Source: Companilactobacillus keshanensis (GTDB lineage Bacteria > Bacillota > Bacilli > Lactobacillales > Lactobacillaceae). Taken from it: a stretch of DNA of 64,000 nt. The translations under genes were made by a program, and so were the position numbers. The notes below the pieces were generated by a model. The model worked only from the letters and a program-made list of their open reading frames with translations, searched no databases and was not told where the DNA came from. Location of the stretch: assembly GCF_003946205.1 (NCBI RefSeq), contig NZ_RHOS01000001.1:186001-250000 (forward strand), written 5' to 3'. Each line of letters begins with the position of its first letter. Within the stretch, counting starts at the first letter, position 1. Of this stretch, positions 63,037 to 64,000 are shown piece by piece.

Positions 63037-64000
63037 TTTAATAATTTAGCAAAGCTGTATGTGTCTTGAGCAATCATTAATTCTTCATCAGTTGGAATTG
63101 TGTAGCCAGCAATTTTAGAGTCATCAGTTGTGATCTTGACTTCTTTACCACGAAGTTTGTTATTTTCTGAGTCAACTTTGACACCCATATAACTAAAACT
63201 GTTCAAAATATCCTCACGAACCTCTTTAGAATTTTCACCTACACCGGCTGTGAAGGCCAAAACGTCAACTCCACCCATTTCAGCGATGTATGAACCGACA
63301 TATTTCACAATGCGGTTACGGAAAATTTGTAGTGCTAAAGCAGCACGTTCGTTGGTATCCTCAACAGCTTCAATATCACGCATATCAGCTGAAACTCCAG
63401 AAATACCAAGCAACCCTGATTTATGATTTAGAATATCTATCATATCTTCAATGTTATTCAAACCTAATTTCTTCATCAAATAAGGGATCATTGATACATC
63501 AAGGTCACCACTTCTAGTACTCATTGTGATACCAGTTAATGGTGTGAATCCCATTGAGATATCAAAAGCTTTACCATTCTTAATAGCACTGATCGAAGCA
63601 CCACTACCTAGATGCATAACGATGACATTCTTATCTTGAATGCCGCCATCAACTATTTCATTTAAACGTTGAGCAATATACCTGTGACTTGTTCCATGTG
63701 CACCATAGCGACGTACCTTATATTTCTTGTAGTCTTCCAAATCAACGCTATAAAGATAATTTTCTTCAGGAATATCGGTAAAGAAAGAAGTATCAAAGAC
63801 ACCGACTTGAATTGCCTTTGGTACTAATTTCTTAAAGACACTAATATAGTAGGCTTCGATTTTATTGTGTAGAGGTGCATACTCAGATAACTGTAGGATT
63901 TTATGAAGATTCTCATCGGTTACGATTTCAGATTTCTTAAATTCTTCACCGCCAGCTACGACACGATGACCAAAGGCAACGATATCTTCAAACCTTTCAA
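63033..64000 (-). CDS. ackA: Acetate kinase (5' end cut by window)
   Basis: About 322 codons of the C-terminal part, open to the right edge. Family blocks are GHRVVAGGEEF, VGVFDTSFFTDIPE, YGAHGTSHRYIA, MHLGSGASISAIKNGKAFD and the C-terminal TAGVGENS. It makes ATP from acetyl phosphate, feeding from the phosphoketolase or pyruvate pathways. The stop codon overlaps that of menA; no terminator lies between. The true start is outside the window. Confidence 0.95.
   Translation of the reverse strand, partial: ERFEDIVAFGHRVVAGGEEFKKSEIVTDENLHKILQLSEYAPLHNKIEAYYISVFKKLVPKAIQVGVFDTSFFTDIPEENYLYSVDLEDYKKYKVRRYGAHGTSHRYIAQRLNEIVDGGIQDKNVIVMHLGSGASISAIKNGKAFDISMGFTPLTGITMSTRSGDLDVSMIPYLMKKLGLNNIEDMIDILNHKSGLLGISGVSADMRDIEAVEDTNERAALALQIFRNRIVKYVGSYIAEMGGVDVLAFTAGVGENSKEVREDILNSFSYMGVKVDSENNKLRGKEVKITTDDSKIAGYTIPTDEELMIAQDTYSFAKLLN

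Overview
The window looks like chromosomal DNA of a low-GC lactic acid bacterium of the family Lactobacillaceae, most likely Companilactobacillus or a close relative. The pointers are strong GGAGG ribosome sites, AT-rich codon use, a WxL surface protein, an S-layer-type (SLAP) remnant, ECF vitamin-type transporters, a menaquinone-dependent cytochrome bd operon with only the late prenylation steps of quinone synthesis beside it, and a MurE with the L-lysine-type signature next to an aspartate racemase (as expected for an L-Lys/D-Asp cell wall). The genus call is inference. The rsmG-parA-parB-DUF951-ychF-DUF1129 run suggests the replication origin is not far from position 29,000. I saw no tRNA, rRNA, CRISPR array, prophage or insertion sequence.

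Layout. 1-2.5 kb: a truncated transsulfuration enzyme gene behind a three-cysteine leader peptide and attenuator, then an orphan WxL protein. 2.6-5.8 kb: amino-acid permease, AEC carrier and DUF1275 membrane protein. 5.8-14.4 kb: small regulators and transporters (GNAT, MarR, guaB, a YkkCD-like SMR pair, twin DUF2975 proteins with an XRE regulator, a MazG-like protein, TetR/DUF1304, a lipid flippase). 14.4-18.3 kb: a decayed SLAP-type gene, two low-complexity lipoproteins, and an ABC metal-type importer without a binding protein joined to GtrA. 18.3-23.7 kb: one operon of two-component system, D,D-carboxypeptidase, MurE and aspartate racemase. 24-28.9 kb: the origin-proximal housekeeping block. 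29-32.7 kb: a zinc-ribbon/SGNH-hydrolase envelope cassette converging on a membrane-tethered MerR-like protein.

32.8-38.1 kb: a stand-alone EAL protein, deoC, and a complete dedicated ECF transporter behind a TudS-like desulfidase; the desulfidase operon carries a perfect catabolite-repression (cre) match and deoC an imperfect one. 38.1-44.9 kb: PepC, an orphan GatD and a heterodimeric ABC multidrug exporter with a MerR-type promoter. 45-52.7 kb: a glutamine amidotransferase, an ECF S component, a Crp-like regulator facing a flavin oxidoreductase, proC, a DUF6056 membrane protein, a TipA-type MerR, a pyridoxal/HMP kinase and an Asn/Gln-rich membrane protein. 52.8-64 kb: cydABCD, a GT39-type glycosyltransferase, polyprenyl diphosphate synthase and MenA, then a truncated ackA.

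The window is mostly ordinary core genome. The most interesting elements are regulatory: the Cys-Cys-Cys attenuator at 1.1-1.3 kb, a small structured element after two unrelated genes, and the cre-marked desulfidase/ECF operon. Several starts were moved inward from the longest open frame because a ribosome-binding site fits an internal ATG better; these are explained in the entries.
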